Shown: positions 25,286 through 34,141 of the stretch, piece after piece
Numbering within the stretch: the stretch's first letter is position 1
How the letters are laid out: each line of letters begins with the position of its first letter
The notes under the pieces: generated by a model
Told to the model about the DNA's origin: nothing
Databases searched by the model: none
Seen by the model: only the letters and a program-made list of their open reading frames with translations
Assembly: GCA_027037055.1 (NCBI GenBank)
Contig: JALWBR010000044.1
Span: 1 to 53,953, forward strand
Length of the DNA: 53,953 nucleotides
Direction of reading: 5' to 3'
From: Aquificales bacterium
GTDB lineage: Bacteria > Aquificota > Aquificia > Aquificales > Aquificaceae
Made by a program: the position numbers and the translations under genes

Positions 25286-26535
25286 TTAATTAAAACCTGC
25301 CTGAAAATATTCAATATTTGGTCTTTTCTTTTCCCCCAGCTAAAATCTGTAGCGGTTCTTTTTCTTGCATTTTTGCTCATAAGTGTAAATAAGTTTTTAT
25401 CTTCTGCCAATTTTTTCATTGCATTTGCCATATCCTCAACAACCTGCTCAGGAGTAACAGCAGGTATCTTAAATCCTGTCTCTTCGGTAACCTGCAAAGC
25501 TGGACCGCCTATATCAAGACAGATTACCGGTCTTCCCGCCGCCATTGCTTCTACGCAAACCCAACCGCCCGAATCGTGCAAGCTCGGGTGGACAAGAACA
25601 TGACACTCTGCAAGCTTTTTAAGGGCTTCCCATCTCGGTAAAGCCCCCCAGAAGCGAACCTTATCCGCTACGCCCAGTTCCTCAGCCAGCTTTTCAAGAT
25701 TTTTGCGTTCGGGTCCGTTGCCCACTATCCAGTATTCGCTTTCCGGAAATTCTTTTACAAAGCGGGCAAAAGCCATGATACCGAGGTGAAAGCCTTTTAA
25801 ATGAAGAAGATTTCCCGAACTCAGGAATCTGAAGATATTTCCTTCAGGAAAAGAAAATGTGGATAAGTAGCTTATTTCTTCTTCGGGTAATGCAACCTGA
25901 GACAAAATCTGTACTTTTTTAACCCCGAGCTTGCAGAGACGGTCCGCCGTCTCTTTTGTGGTAGCAAGACCGATTGTTGCCCTGCGTGCTGTCATCCTTG
26001 TAAAAGGATCCCTTTCACCGATCCACCGTGCCATATCTCTTATCCTTTCATATAACCTACCCCTGAATGAGAAACTTTTGTAAAACGGTTTAGGGGTTGA
26101 CTCTCCGCCCCCTACCGGACCCCACACAAAAGAAACAGGCAATAAAGATAAGAAACTCGGCATCCAGTAGTTAACAAAAGTAACATGATGTACAATATCA
26201 AACCTTACTTCCTTATGTAACCTGCGGGCAACAAAATATATACATATTTGCCACAAATAATAATATAAATGAACACCTCGCTGACCCTTTTTCCAGAAAC
26301 GAGCCCACTTAGGAAGATCAAAGTAAACCCAGTGAACATTAGGCATAGGTTCTTTTTCTAAAGCTTCTTCGATGGCTTTCTTGTTATTAGACCGTGTTAT
26401 TACCCAAACCTCTTTGGCTATCTTGGAAATTTCCTTTACCCAGTTCCAGCCAACTCCCGGCTCGGAACCTTTGCCAGGTTCGCATGCATAGGCTGATAGA
26501 AGGACTTTCAACTTTTTCTTTTCAGGTTCTACCAA
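25282..26535 (-). CDS. GT4-family glycosyltransferase
   Basis: A 417-aa GT-B enzyme with an apparent TTG start (26535), 14 bases inside the preceding gene; no in-frame ATG lies close. The N-terminus has LLSAYACEPGKGSEPGVGWNW, a donor/acceptor cleft block typical of one GT4 subgroup. The donor half has YWIVGNGPERKNLEKLA, VHPSLHDSGGWVCVEAMAAG and RPVICLDIGGPAL. It acts in repeat-unit assembly, and the sugar is unknown. Confidence 0.88.
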   Translation of the reverse strand: MVEPEKKKLKVLLSAYACEPGKGSEPGVGWNWVKEISKIAKEVWVITRSNNKKAIEEALEKEPMPNVHWVYFDLPKWARFWKKGQRGVHLYYYLWQICIYFVARRLHKEVRFDIVHHVTFVNYWMPSFLSLLPVSFVWGPVGGGESTPKPFYKSFSFRGRLYERIRDMARWIGERDPFTRMTARRATIGLATTKETADRLCKLGVKKVQILSQVALPEEEISYLSTFSFPEGNIFRFLSSGNLLHLKGFHLGIMAFARFVKEFPESEYWIVGNGPERKNLEKLAEELGVADKVRFWGALPRWEALKKLAECHVLVHPSLHDSGGWVCVEAMAAGRPVICLDIGGPALQVTEETGFKIPAVTPEQVVEDMANAMKKLAEDKNLFTLMSKNARKRTATDFSWGKRKDQILNIFRQVLIK

Positions 26536-27625
26536 TTATTATTTCCTTTTCAATATCAAGAAGTTTCTGGGCAATTATTTCCGGCTTATAGTCTTGAATG
26601 CGAACTAAACTTAAAGAACGCAGCCGATCTCTTTCTTTAGGATTATTAATCAGATGAGCTATAGCTTCGGCTAATTTCTCGGGATCATCTGGAGGGACAA
26701 TGTAGCCATACTTACCATTGTCCAATATCTCTTTTGGTCCTCCAGGACATGAAGTGGCTATTACAGGTAGACCAAGAGCCATTGCTTCCACAATGACCAT
26801 TCCGAATCCTTCCCACCTTGAAGCGTGCACAAAAACATCGCTTGAGGCCATATAAGGATATGGATTTGAAACATATCCCAGGAAATTTACCTTATCTGCT
26901 ACTCCAAGAGTCTTTGATAATTCTCTTAGCTCGTTGCGCAACTGACCATCCCCGAGCACAGTTAATTTGAAGTTATTTATACCGTGATTATTAAGAATAT
27001 GAATAGCCTTCAGAATAACATCTACCCCTTTTTGATATATCAATCTGCTTACTGCTACTAAATTGCATGTTTTTGAATTCTTTTTCTCTTGTGATCCAAT
27101 TGTCCTCTTAATTGCTTCTATATTACAAGGATTGGGAAGTACATATATTGACTTTAAACCAATTTCTCTCTTAACCTCATTTGCGACATCTGATGATGTA
27201 GCAACTACTGCTGAACTTAATTTGTATATTGATTTCCGGAATGCTTTAGTCATAACCCTCATAAGTATAGGTAAATACGGTTCGTCATAAGATAAAAAAG
27301 TAGGTTCCCAGGGAATTACGGGAACATTAGAGACACTTCCTGCTATTAGGGTAGGGATAGCAACATGACTCGGTGTAGCTAATACAAATGAAGGCTGATA
27401 TTGCCTCAAGTACATCATTATAGGAAAAACTGCATATCTTGCTCTTGTACCTAAACCTATTTCTCTAATTTTGTCATTTACTTTTTTAATGCCTTTTGGG
27501 TCCTGTAAGAAAATTATGTCAACTCTTCTGTCATACTTTGATAATCCATCTGCAAGCCATCTTATCAACCTGGGAAAAGGTCCTCCAGAACTTCCCCATG
27601 TTATGAGAGAGATTGGTTTATTCAT
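26522..27625 (-). CDS. GT4-family glycosyltransferase
   Basis: A 367-aa GT-B enzyme. The acceptor half begins ITWGSSGGPFPRLIRWLADGL. The donor half has VAVSRLIYQKGVDVILKAI, LTVLGDGQLRNELRELS and VHASRWEGFGMVIVEAMALG, followed by LPVIATSCPGGPKEIL, all GT4 landmarks. It is part of the leftward train and overlaps the downstream transferase. The start has no strong ribosome site but gives the expected domain limits. Confidence 0.9.
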   Translation of the reverse strand: MNKPISLITWGSSGGPFPRLIRWLADGLSKYDRRVDIIFLQDPKGIKKVNDKIREIGLGTRARYAVFPIMMYLRQYQPSFVLATPSHVAIPTLIAGSVSNVPVIPWEPTFLSYDEPYLPILMRVMTKAFRKSIYKLSSAVVATSSDVANEVKREIGLKSIYVLPNPCNIEAIKRTIGSQEKKNSKTCNLVAVSRLIYQKGVDVILKAIHILNNHGINNFKLTVLGDGQLRNELRELSKTLGVADKVNFLGYVSNPYPYMASSDVFVHASRWEGFGMVIVEAMALGLPVIATSCPGGPKEILDNGKYGYIVPPDDPEKLAEAIAHLINNPKERDRLRSLSLVRIQDYKPEIIAQKLLDIEKEIIIGRT

Positions 27626-27632
27626 AATTTTC

Positions 27633-28448
27633 CTATTTAGGAAAAGCTAAAATATGGACTCCATAAGTACTCTGTCCTAATGTTTTCCATTTATATTCAA
27701 GTGATTTTAGTATTATTTCACTTTCTTTTTTGCTAACTTCATCATTAAATTCCAAAATTAAAAAAGGACGAAATTTCTTAAGTGATTCGTAGGCTCCTTC
27801 CAATACTTGAACTTCACCACCTTCAACATCAATCTTAATAAGATCAAGCCTGTCTAATTTTCTTTTATTCACATATTCATCAATAGTTGTCATTCTAACT
27901 TTTACACTTTTGGATCCAATTGGGCGATGAGCGGAACTTGATGTTCCGTAACCCCCTTCTGGATCCTCATGAACCCAAAATTTAACGAAACCTGATTTGT
28001 TTCCGACAGCTAAAGTTTCAACAGTTATATTTGAAAGTCTATTTACTCTTGCAGAATTCAGAATGCGTTCTTTAAGGAAATCTATAGGTTCAAATGCTAT
28101 TACTTTACCTTCTGGACCTGATAACCTACCCAATATGATCGTGTAATATCCAATATACGCTCCTATATCAAAAATGTTCCATCCTATTTGAACAGACCCA
28201 ATTAACCAATCTAATACATGCCTTTCATGATATCGGGTTACAAATAAACGCTCTCCAGGATGATCCATATTGACATATAGGTGAAGCTTCCATGGAAGAT
28301 CGGGGATTTCTAATAACTGAAGGCCCACTTTTTTGTATAATATTTTTCGGAAATTATTAATCCATTTCAATTCCAACAATTTATCTTTTAAGTGAGGTGG
28401 AATAGACCGAGATAAAGTTGCCATGCTTTTAGCAAGTAAGTGTTTCAT
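27633..28448 (-). CDS. FkbM-family methyltransferase
   Basis: A 271-aa product starting at ATG 28446-28448 (MKHLLAKSMATLS). GGAGG lies seven bases upstream, better than the longer possible start at 28532. The SAM-binding block is FDIGAYIGYYTIILGRL and the FkbM block is LDLIKIDVEGGEVQVLEGA, followed by ILEFND. FkbM enzymes usually O-methylate sugars, so a methylated sugar in the polymer is likely. The gene overlaps the 807-aa fusion gene by 20 bases. Confidence 0.88.
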   Translation of the reverse strand: MKHLLAKSMATLSRSIPPHLKDKLLELKWINNFRKILYKKVGLQLLEIPDLPWKLHLYVNMDHPGERLFVTRYHERHVLDWLIGSVQIGWNIFDIGAYIGYYTIILGRLSGPEGKVIAFEPIDFLKERILNSARVNRLSNITVETLAVGNKSGFVKFWVHEDPEGGYGTSSSAHRPIGSKSVKVRMTTIDEYVNKRKLDRLDLIKIDVEGGEVQVLEGAYESLKKFRPFLILEFNDEVSKKESEIILKSLEYKWKTLGQSTYGVHILAFPK

Positions 28449-30852
28449 TATAATTCCTCCGCCTATTAATTTCTTCAAAGGATGAAATTTTAGATGAAAA
28501 TATAGTTGACCAATAAATATAAGACAGATCAAAAGTTTTTTTTATTAATAAGTTTTCCATATTTATTGTTTGCCAATATCTAAAGCAACAAACATCTGTA
28601 AAAATATGTAAAAGTCGTTGATGAGTAATTGTTAAGTTGTGCTTTTCTATAAGTAATAGTTTTTGGAATCTGAAGTGGAATAAGTCATACCCCGCCGGTG
28701 CTTCTTTCATTGCATACTCCCAGTCATATAAATAGAGTTTTCCGTTAACCTGCATTGCATTCCAAGGTGTAAAATCACCGTGTGCAAGGTGTAGGGGGAC
28801 TTTTTCTCCCTTCCATTCTTCTTTTATAGATTCCATAGCTTCAACTATCCTCTCCTGCCAATAAGTATTCTTGATACTCTGAACATAATTGACCATTCGC
28901 TTCCAAAAATCTGTTTCTTCAAGAGGTTTCCATTTAACCCCCAATTCTGCCATTGCATGAACCGCGTTTATGTATTCTGATGTTAAATTACCTGGAGCTG
29001 TGCGTGCACTTGCGGGGGGCGGTCCCTGAATGCAGATTAATTTATCCTCAATCTCACTTAAGTAAATCAATTCAGGAATGTTAAAAGGTAGTTTGTGACT
29101 GGAAAGCAATTTTAATGTTTCCGCTTCATTAATAACAAGTTTCCTTGTTTCCTCGTTCCATCCCACTTTTGCATAGCCAAGAACTTTGCCTTTATCGGTC
29201 AATATCTGCAAGACGGGTTTACGGTGCGGTCCTGGTGTTCCGAGGGAGATTGATATGTGTATATCTCTTTCCGCGAAGACATCCCTTAATAGTTCTTTGA
29301 CTTCTTCAAGATCAATGTTTATTTTTGGCAATAGATGGTTGGCTACACCGCTTGATATTCCGAACCGCAATATTTCTTTTGCAATTTTCGTCTTCCTTTT
29401 CTGGGGTACATACATTGATAAACCTTTGACTGCGGGCTTTTTTGAGTTTGCAGGTAATAAATACCCCCGTCCATCAGGTAGAGCTACATGAAAGAAAGTT
29501 TCACCTTTATCGGTTATTTCCCCACCGAGGGCTTTTTCAAGCCAGTTTAGTTGATGCTTATTAGTTTGCGGGAAATATATGGCTCTCCGTGAAAGATATC
29601 GCTCATTCAGATAATCAAGGATAATATCACGAACCTGTTTTGCAACTTGATCCGGCGGTAGAGAGCCGTTAATTATAAAAGCATTAGGCAATTCAAGGGC
29701 GAGATTGCGATAGGCTTCCCGCTGGCGACTTACCTCTTGAGGTGAAACCTCCTGTTTACGCTTGAGGATCTCTTCTTCCGGAACATCTAAAATAAATACA
29801 AGATCGGGTCTTGGTATTAGCTTCCTTATCCAACGAACCGCCCACATAGGACCCCCGTAACGATAGCGTTTTGGATCAACAAGAATGTCGTCAAAGTAGC
29901 GGTCAAATAGAACAAGGGTTGATTTTACAAGTAATGGACGAATTTTAAACCAGTAACCAAGATTGTAATCTATCAGGTAATAAAGCAATTTTAAGAGGGA
30001 AATAAACAGCGCCCTTGGTGGTTTACCGTGCGGATCCGTAACGGGTCCTGTATTTTTCTTTTTTTTGAGGATACCGGGCATCAGGTGAAAAACTGCACTC
30101 CGCCGAAACGCTCCTTTTAATTCTCTTTCCAGATTCTTAATCAATGTGCTTTTACCTGCGCCATCTGGACCGAGGACAGCAATAAACAGTCCGGTGGGAT
30201 AAAGAATCCGCTTTATAATGCGGGGAATTTCACCAATCCAGTAGCGAATTGGGTTGAAAGGATCCTTTTTAAGCTTTTGTCTCTTCAATGTTTTTTTTAG
30301 CTTGTGGATTTGCCTATGAAAATCATCCCATTCTTCCCTTCTGATCCAATCTATTACCTGCCTTCCCAGTGATTCGCCCAAAAGTTCCATGGCAATTCCG
30401 TTTGCCCGATTTCCAAGATCATCAACCAGCTCTTTTAATCGTTTTGCTGTTTCTTTGGGAACTGAACCTTTAAGAATCTTTTTTACAAGAAGGTATTTAA
30501 ATTCAGCCTCTGGGGATGCAATCCAAAAATCATTCCATTTTCTCCTGCCTTTTAAGAGTTCTTCCGCCGTAAACCATATTCTTCCATCCCTGCGATAATC
30601 CGTCGCTGCATCTATAGGAATGAATCTGACATGATTTCCATTTCTAACAGCCAAAACGAAGTAGTAACATGTGCTTTCGTGTTGTATAAGATTTATTAAA
30701 CGAACATTACTTTCCTCAACTAACACTTTTGTTAATTTAGACAAACTATCTGGAGATATTGCGATATCTATATCAGAGGTTGCATGATTAGGTAGGTTAT
30801 GCCAATCATGTAGAACGCAATATCCTATATTGTCTAATTTTAATTTCCACAT
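28429..30852 (-). CDS. Three-domain fusion: nucleotidyltransferase-like, P-loop kinase, APH-like kinase
   Basis: An 807-aa protein. Residues 1-190 have HATSDIDIAIS (26-33), a nucleotidyltransferase-fold strand. Residues about 220-420 are a thymidylate-kinase-like P-loop domain (VLGPDGAGKSTLIKN at 226-240, LVLFDRYFDD at 313-322, LVFILDVPEEEILKR near 351-365). The last 250 residues contain HLAHGDFTPWNAM and LYLYDWEYAM, the HGDxxxxN and DxE blocks of aminoglycoside-phosphotransferase-like kinases. In this cluster it may phosphorylate a sugar, lipid or polymer end. The substrate is unknown. It overlaps both neighbours. Confidence 0.8.
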   Translation of the reverse strand: MWKLKLDNIGYCVLHDWHNLPNHATSDIDIAISPDSLSKLTKVLVEESNVRLINLIQHESTCYYFVLAVRNGNHVRFIPIDAATDYRRDGRIWFTAEELLKGRRKWNDFWIASPEAEFKYLLVKKILKGSVPKETAKRLKELVDDLGNRANGIAMELLGESLGRQVIDWIRREEWDDFHRQIHKLKKTLKRQKLKKDPFNPIRYWIGEIPRIIKRILYPTGLFIAVLGPDGAGKSTLIKNLERELKGAFRRSAVFHLMPGILKKKKNTGPVTDPHGKPPRALFISLLKLLYYLIDYNLGYWFKIRPLLVKSTLVLFDRYFDDILVDPKRYRYGGPMWAVRWIRKLIPRPDLVFILDVPEEEILKRKQEVSPQEVSRQREAYRNLALELPNAFIINGSLPPDQVAKQVRDIILDYLNERYLSRRAIYFPQTNKHQLNWLEKALGGEITDKGETFFHVALPDGRGYLLPANSKKPAVKGLSMYVPQKRKTKIAKEILRFGISSGVANHLLPKINIDLEEVKELLRDVFAERDIHISISLGTPGPHRKPVLQILTDKGKVLGYAKVGWNEETRKLVINEAETLKLLSSHKLPFNIPELIYLSEIEDKLICIQGPPPASARTAPGNLTSEYINAVHAMAELGVKWKPLEETDFWKRMVNYVQSIKNTYWQERIVEAMESIKEEWKGEKVPLHLAHGDFTPWNAMQVNGKLYLYDWEYAMKEAPAGYDLFHFRFQKLLLIEKHNLTITHQRLLHIFTDVCCFRYWQTINMENLLIKKTFDLSYIYWSTIFSSKISSFEEINRRRNYNETLTC

Positions 30853-31955
30853 ATTTTTTTATAATTTTCTAGAGCTTCAGATGCTATTTTGTTCCATGTT
30901 AGATGTTGAATAGCATAATAATATCCCCTTTCCCCCATTTTGTCCCACTCGTTTCTTCGTTTTATCATCTCTTCAATACCTGAGGCAATAGACTTAGGAT
31001 CAGGTTCAACAGTAATACCACATTCAGCTCTAATTACATGTTCAGCGCTCCCTGCCTGATTTGATACTATTATAGGCCTTTTCGCTAACATAGCTTCCAG
31101 AACAACAAAACCGAACCCATCATACCTGGAAGGAAGTATAAGGCAATCGTGTCTTGCAATTAGTGATATAGATGATTCATCGTAGTTAGAAGGAAGGAAA
31201 TGTACAATGTGATTTACACCTAAATCTTCAGATAACTTTTTTAGTTTATCTTTATCTCCCCAATCCGGACCCTGAATAATTAGTTTAATATTATCCTGAT
31301 TGCTAAGAAGTGATAAGGCTTCTATACAAAGATCAAGTCCTTTGGTGTATGCATCTATACGTCCGAGAAATACCAATGATATATGGTTGTTTCCTTTTTT
31401 TTCTCCTCTGGAAGTCACTTTATACACTACTCCCTTGACTTCTTCTGGATCAAAACCATTAGGTACGACAATTGCAGGTGTGTCAACCCCATACCTCCGG
31501 AGATAAGGAACATGCGACGAGGATAGAACTTGGACAGCTTTTGCTTTTTTAAGAACATATTGCTCAATGGGTTTATAAAGCCGTTTAATAAACCAGTTTT
31601 TTCTAAGTAATTCTGGATGATAGGGACCATGCGGAACTGCGATATATGGAATTCCTTTTTGATTGAGCCACCAGCCTAAAATAGCGATTTCTGGTATGAA
31701 CATTCCATTCAAAACTATAAGGTCAAATTTTTGATTAGACAGAAACCTTAGTAAATCCCATGGTAATGTCCTGGGGATTTTACTTTTTTGAAAGCGATGA
31801 ACAATAAATGTATCTTCACACCATTCGGATTTACTATTTCCCAAGCATAAGACATGAACCTCCTCAGATTTTCCTAAGGACTTAGCAAGTCCCCTAACAG
31901 CCTTTGTAGTACCACCAGGTCGTGGGTAATGTGCTAAGAAAAAACCAATTTTCAC
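30840..31955 (-). CDS. GT4-family glycosyltransferase
   Basis: About 371 aa from the GTG at 31953-31955, which overlaps the upstream FkbM stop as GTGA. A TTG at 31973 would lengthen it by six residues. The acceptor half has FFLAHYPRPGGTTKAVRGLA. The donor half has LVFLGRIDAYTKGLDLCIEAL, LIIQGPDWGDKDKL, LPSRYDGFGFVVLEAMLA and KRPIIVSNQAGSAEHV. It adds one sugar to the repeat unit. The specificity is not known. Confidence 0.9.
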   Translation of the reverse strand: MKIGFFLAHYPRPGGTTKAVRGLAKSLGKSEEVHVLCLGNSKSEWCEDTFIVHRFQKSKIPRTLPWDLLRFLSNQKFDLIVLNGMFIPEIAILGWWLNQKGIPYIAVPHGPYHPELLRKNWFIKRLYKPIEQYVLKKAKAVQVLSSSHVPYLRRYGVDTPAIVVPNGFDPEEVKGVVYKVTSRGEKKGNNHISLVFLGRIDAYTKGLDLCIEALSLLSNQDNIKLIIQGPDWGDKDKLKKLSEDLGVNHIVHFLPSNYDESSISLIARHDCLILPSRYDGFGFVVLEAMLAKRPIIVSNQAGSAEHVIRAECGITVEPDPKSIASGIEEMIKRRNEWDKMGERGYYYAIQHLTWNKIASEALENYKKICGN

Positions 31956-32689
31956 TTTATTTCTCTCTCCCAAATACTTGGATGTTCAGCATAAAGCATA
32001 TTTCTTTCTGGCCACAAGATGGTGCGGAAATTATGATATTTCAATGTAGCATATAAATCAGCGGGATTACCATGATACTCCATAGCAATTCTTTCTACCT
32101 TAGTTATCCACTTCTCTGCACATTCTTTAGTGAATAGTTTGAATTCGCCACCTTCAATATCTATTTTAAGAAGGTTCACTATTGGGATATCTCTAATCAT
32201 TTCGCTTATAGGAATTTTTGGAGTTTTGATAATTTTCTTAATGCCAACTAATTTCCGCTTTACAAGACTACTCATACCGGCATCTGCTGCTATATAAAAA
32301 TCTGCGGTCCCTTCATTGCAAGCAATAGCGCCTTGTAGTAGAGAAACTTTGTCTGTCAATTTGTTAATTGTTAAATTAACTTTAAGAAAGGAAGTTGCTT
32401 CTGGATTTGCTTCAACAACATATACATGGTTCACTAATCGTGCTGCATACACCGTAAATATTCCACAATGACCTCCCAAATCCACAATTACCCAATTATT
32501 ATTAACATCGTTTTTCCAGGGAGTATAAATTTCATCTATCCAAATCTCATTTATTACTTGAACATCGTAAGTACCAGCATATACTAACAAGTCAAAACCT
32601 GATCTAAGTCTATAAACTAAAGGCTGTTTGCTTAGAATGTTGAAGCGATCAAACAACGCTACATGCCAATTTTTATACTCTGAAAACAT
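31952..32689 (-). CDS. FkbM-family methyltransferase
   Basis: A 245-aa enzyme, the second FkbM protein of the cluster and only distantly similar to the one at 27633. The SAM block is VIVDLGGHCGIFTVYAARLV and the FkbM block is VNLLKIDIEGGEFKLFTKE, then IAMEYHGN. It probably methylates a different sugar or position. The gene is followed directly by a GT4 gene through a GTGA overlap. The upstream 190 bases hold only a small zinc-ribbon peptide frame. Confidence 0.88.
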   Translation of the reverse strand: MFSEYKNWHVALFDRFNILSKQPLVYRLRSGFDLLVYAGTYDVQVINEIWIDEIYTPWKNDVNNNWVIVDLGGHCGIFTVYAARLVNHVYVVEANPEATSFLKVNLTINKLTDKVSLLQGAIACNEGTADFYIAADAGMSSLVKRKLVGIKKIIKTPKIPISEMIRDIPIVNLLKIDIEGGEFKLFTKECAEKWITKVERIAMEYHGNPADLYATLKYHNFRTILWPERNMLYAEHPSIWEREIK

Positions 32690-32716
32690 TTTTAATGCTT
32701 TTGATATTTTTGATAA

Positions 32717-32836
32717 TTATTTACGAAATAAGTAATGAACCCCACATGAATTACATTTAAATATTGGCCAATTATTCCAATAACCTTCAGATACGATTGC
32801 ATTATTTTGACATATAACACATATTTGTTTATTCAT
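32717..32836 (-). pseudogene. 39-codon zinc-ribbon peptide, probable remnant
   Basis: A short frame, MNKQICVICQNNAIVSEGYW, continues to FKCNSCGVHYLFRK and a stop. The CxxC...CxxCG pattern is a complete small zinc ribbon. It resembles the N-terminal metal-binding piece found before SAM-methyltransferase domains in polysaccharide clusters, with the catalytic part missing. It sits alone in the 189-base gap between the flippase and FkbM genes. It may be a relic of a deleted methyltransferase or a real small protein. Confidence 0.4.
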
Positions 32837-32878
32837 AATTTCGCGTTTTCAAAAGAAATATAAGTCTAATGTAATCAC

Positions 32879-34141
32879 TCACAATATATTTTTTTTAGCA
32901 ATCACAAATGCTAAAAGGTTATTTAAAATTAGACTCACTAAAGCCCCTAATATATCGTAAGTTAATAAAAGTGGAACTCCGATAATAATCATAGTGGCTG
33001 ATGTGATCACCCAAATACTTGTGACCTTTGCAATTTTCCCCAGAGCTTTTAACGCCACCATCAATATACCTGTAGCCATTGAAATCGTCATGCTTATCCC
33101 AAATAAGGCAACAAGAATCCAATCTAAATTATACTTTCCATCGTAAATGTAGTTTAGAATTGTTCCACTGTTTATTGATAAAAAAAGCGTGTAAAGGGCC
33201 ACAATTAGACTAAATAAAGTGGAAAACCTCATGACCCGAAGACGGTATATATGATTTGACATTCTACTACTGATCCACTTACTGAAAACTGGTAATAATA
33301 CAAGTCCTAGAGATTGAGTCAAAAGACCAACAGGTCTATACAAGTTCCAAATAGCTGCAATAGTTGCACTGGCGGACAACCCCAAAAATATAGGGATCAA
33401 CAGCATAAGTATTTGACCAGAGGCCCAGTACGCAATAACTCCTGTAAGGTTCCATGAACCATACCCCCAGTGATCCACAAGCACCATCCTGGGTGTCGGA
33501 TTACCCGAATATCCGACTACTTGGGGGCGAAGGTGGAAGGAAGTTAACATGAATGATGCAACCCCCGCAGCTACACCGAGTGCTACAATTCCCGTTAGTG
33601 TTGAAAGAGTTCCCACCTTCCATAGCAGGATTATTCCGAGCAATGTTGCAAGAAGATTGATACCGCTGGCTCCTACTGCCCACCCTTGCTTGAAATTGGT
33701 ATAACATGCTCTCCTTGTCAGCCACAAGAGGAGCAAAAAGGGGGACGCTACAGCTAACCCCAAAAGTGCTTCGCCCATAGGAGAACCTCTTTTAATAAAG
33801 AACAGTGCGGAAATCCCGAGGGCAAGGGCTATAAGAGCGGATACAGCCCAGTGACCCCAAAGTAGCATTCCGAGGTACTTTTTAAAGTGTTCCCTATACT
33901 TCCCCGCCCCGAATACCATCATGGGCTCTGTAATAACCGCGGTGTGCAAGCTCGCCAGAAGGTAAAAGATTGACATGGCTACCGCAAAGGCTCCGTATTC
34001 TTCGGGGGGAAGCCACCTTGCAAGGAGTATATTTACAATAAAGTTAGCGCCCGAGAAAAGCGCCTGATCTAAAACTGCAAGGCTTCCCTTTTTGGTCCAT
34101 CTTATTATTCTCGGTATATCAATTTTTTCCGTTTTCTCCAT
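32879..34141 (-). CDS. Wzx-like polysaccharide flippase
   Basis: A 420-aa integral membrane protein with about twelve hydrophobic segments in the MOP/oligosaccharide-flippase pattern. The N-terminal part has GSLAVLDQALFSGANFIVN and LLARWLPPEEYGAFAVAMSI (the family pattern A..L.P.eyG.f). These proteins move lipid-linked repeat units across the inner membrane. The start overlaps the 3-prime end of the Wzz-like gene by 23 bases. It lies next to the chain-length and export genes. Confidence 0.87.
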   Translation of the reverse strand: MEKTEKIDIPRIIRWTKKGSLAVLDQALFSGANFIVNILLARWLPPEEYGAFAVAMSIFYLLASLHTAVITEPMMVFGAGKYREHFKKYLGMLLWGHWAVSALIALALGISALFFIKRGSPMGEALLGLAVASPFLLLLWLTRRACYTNFKQGWAVGASGINLLATLLGIILLWKVGTLSTLTGIVALGVAAGVASFMLTSFHLRPQVVGYSGNPTPRMVLVDHWGYGSWNLTGVIAYWASGQILMLLIPIFLGLSASATIAAIWNLYRPVGLLTQSLGLVLLPVFSKWISSRMSNHIYRLRVMRFSTLFSLIVALYTLFLSINSGTILNYIYDGKYNLDWILVALFGISMTISMATGILMVALKALGKIAKVTSIWVITSATMIIIGVPLLLTYDILGALVSLILNNLLAFVIAKKNIL

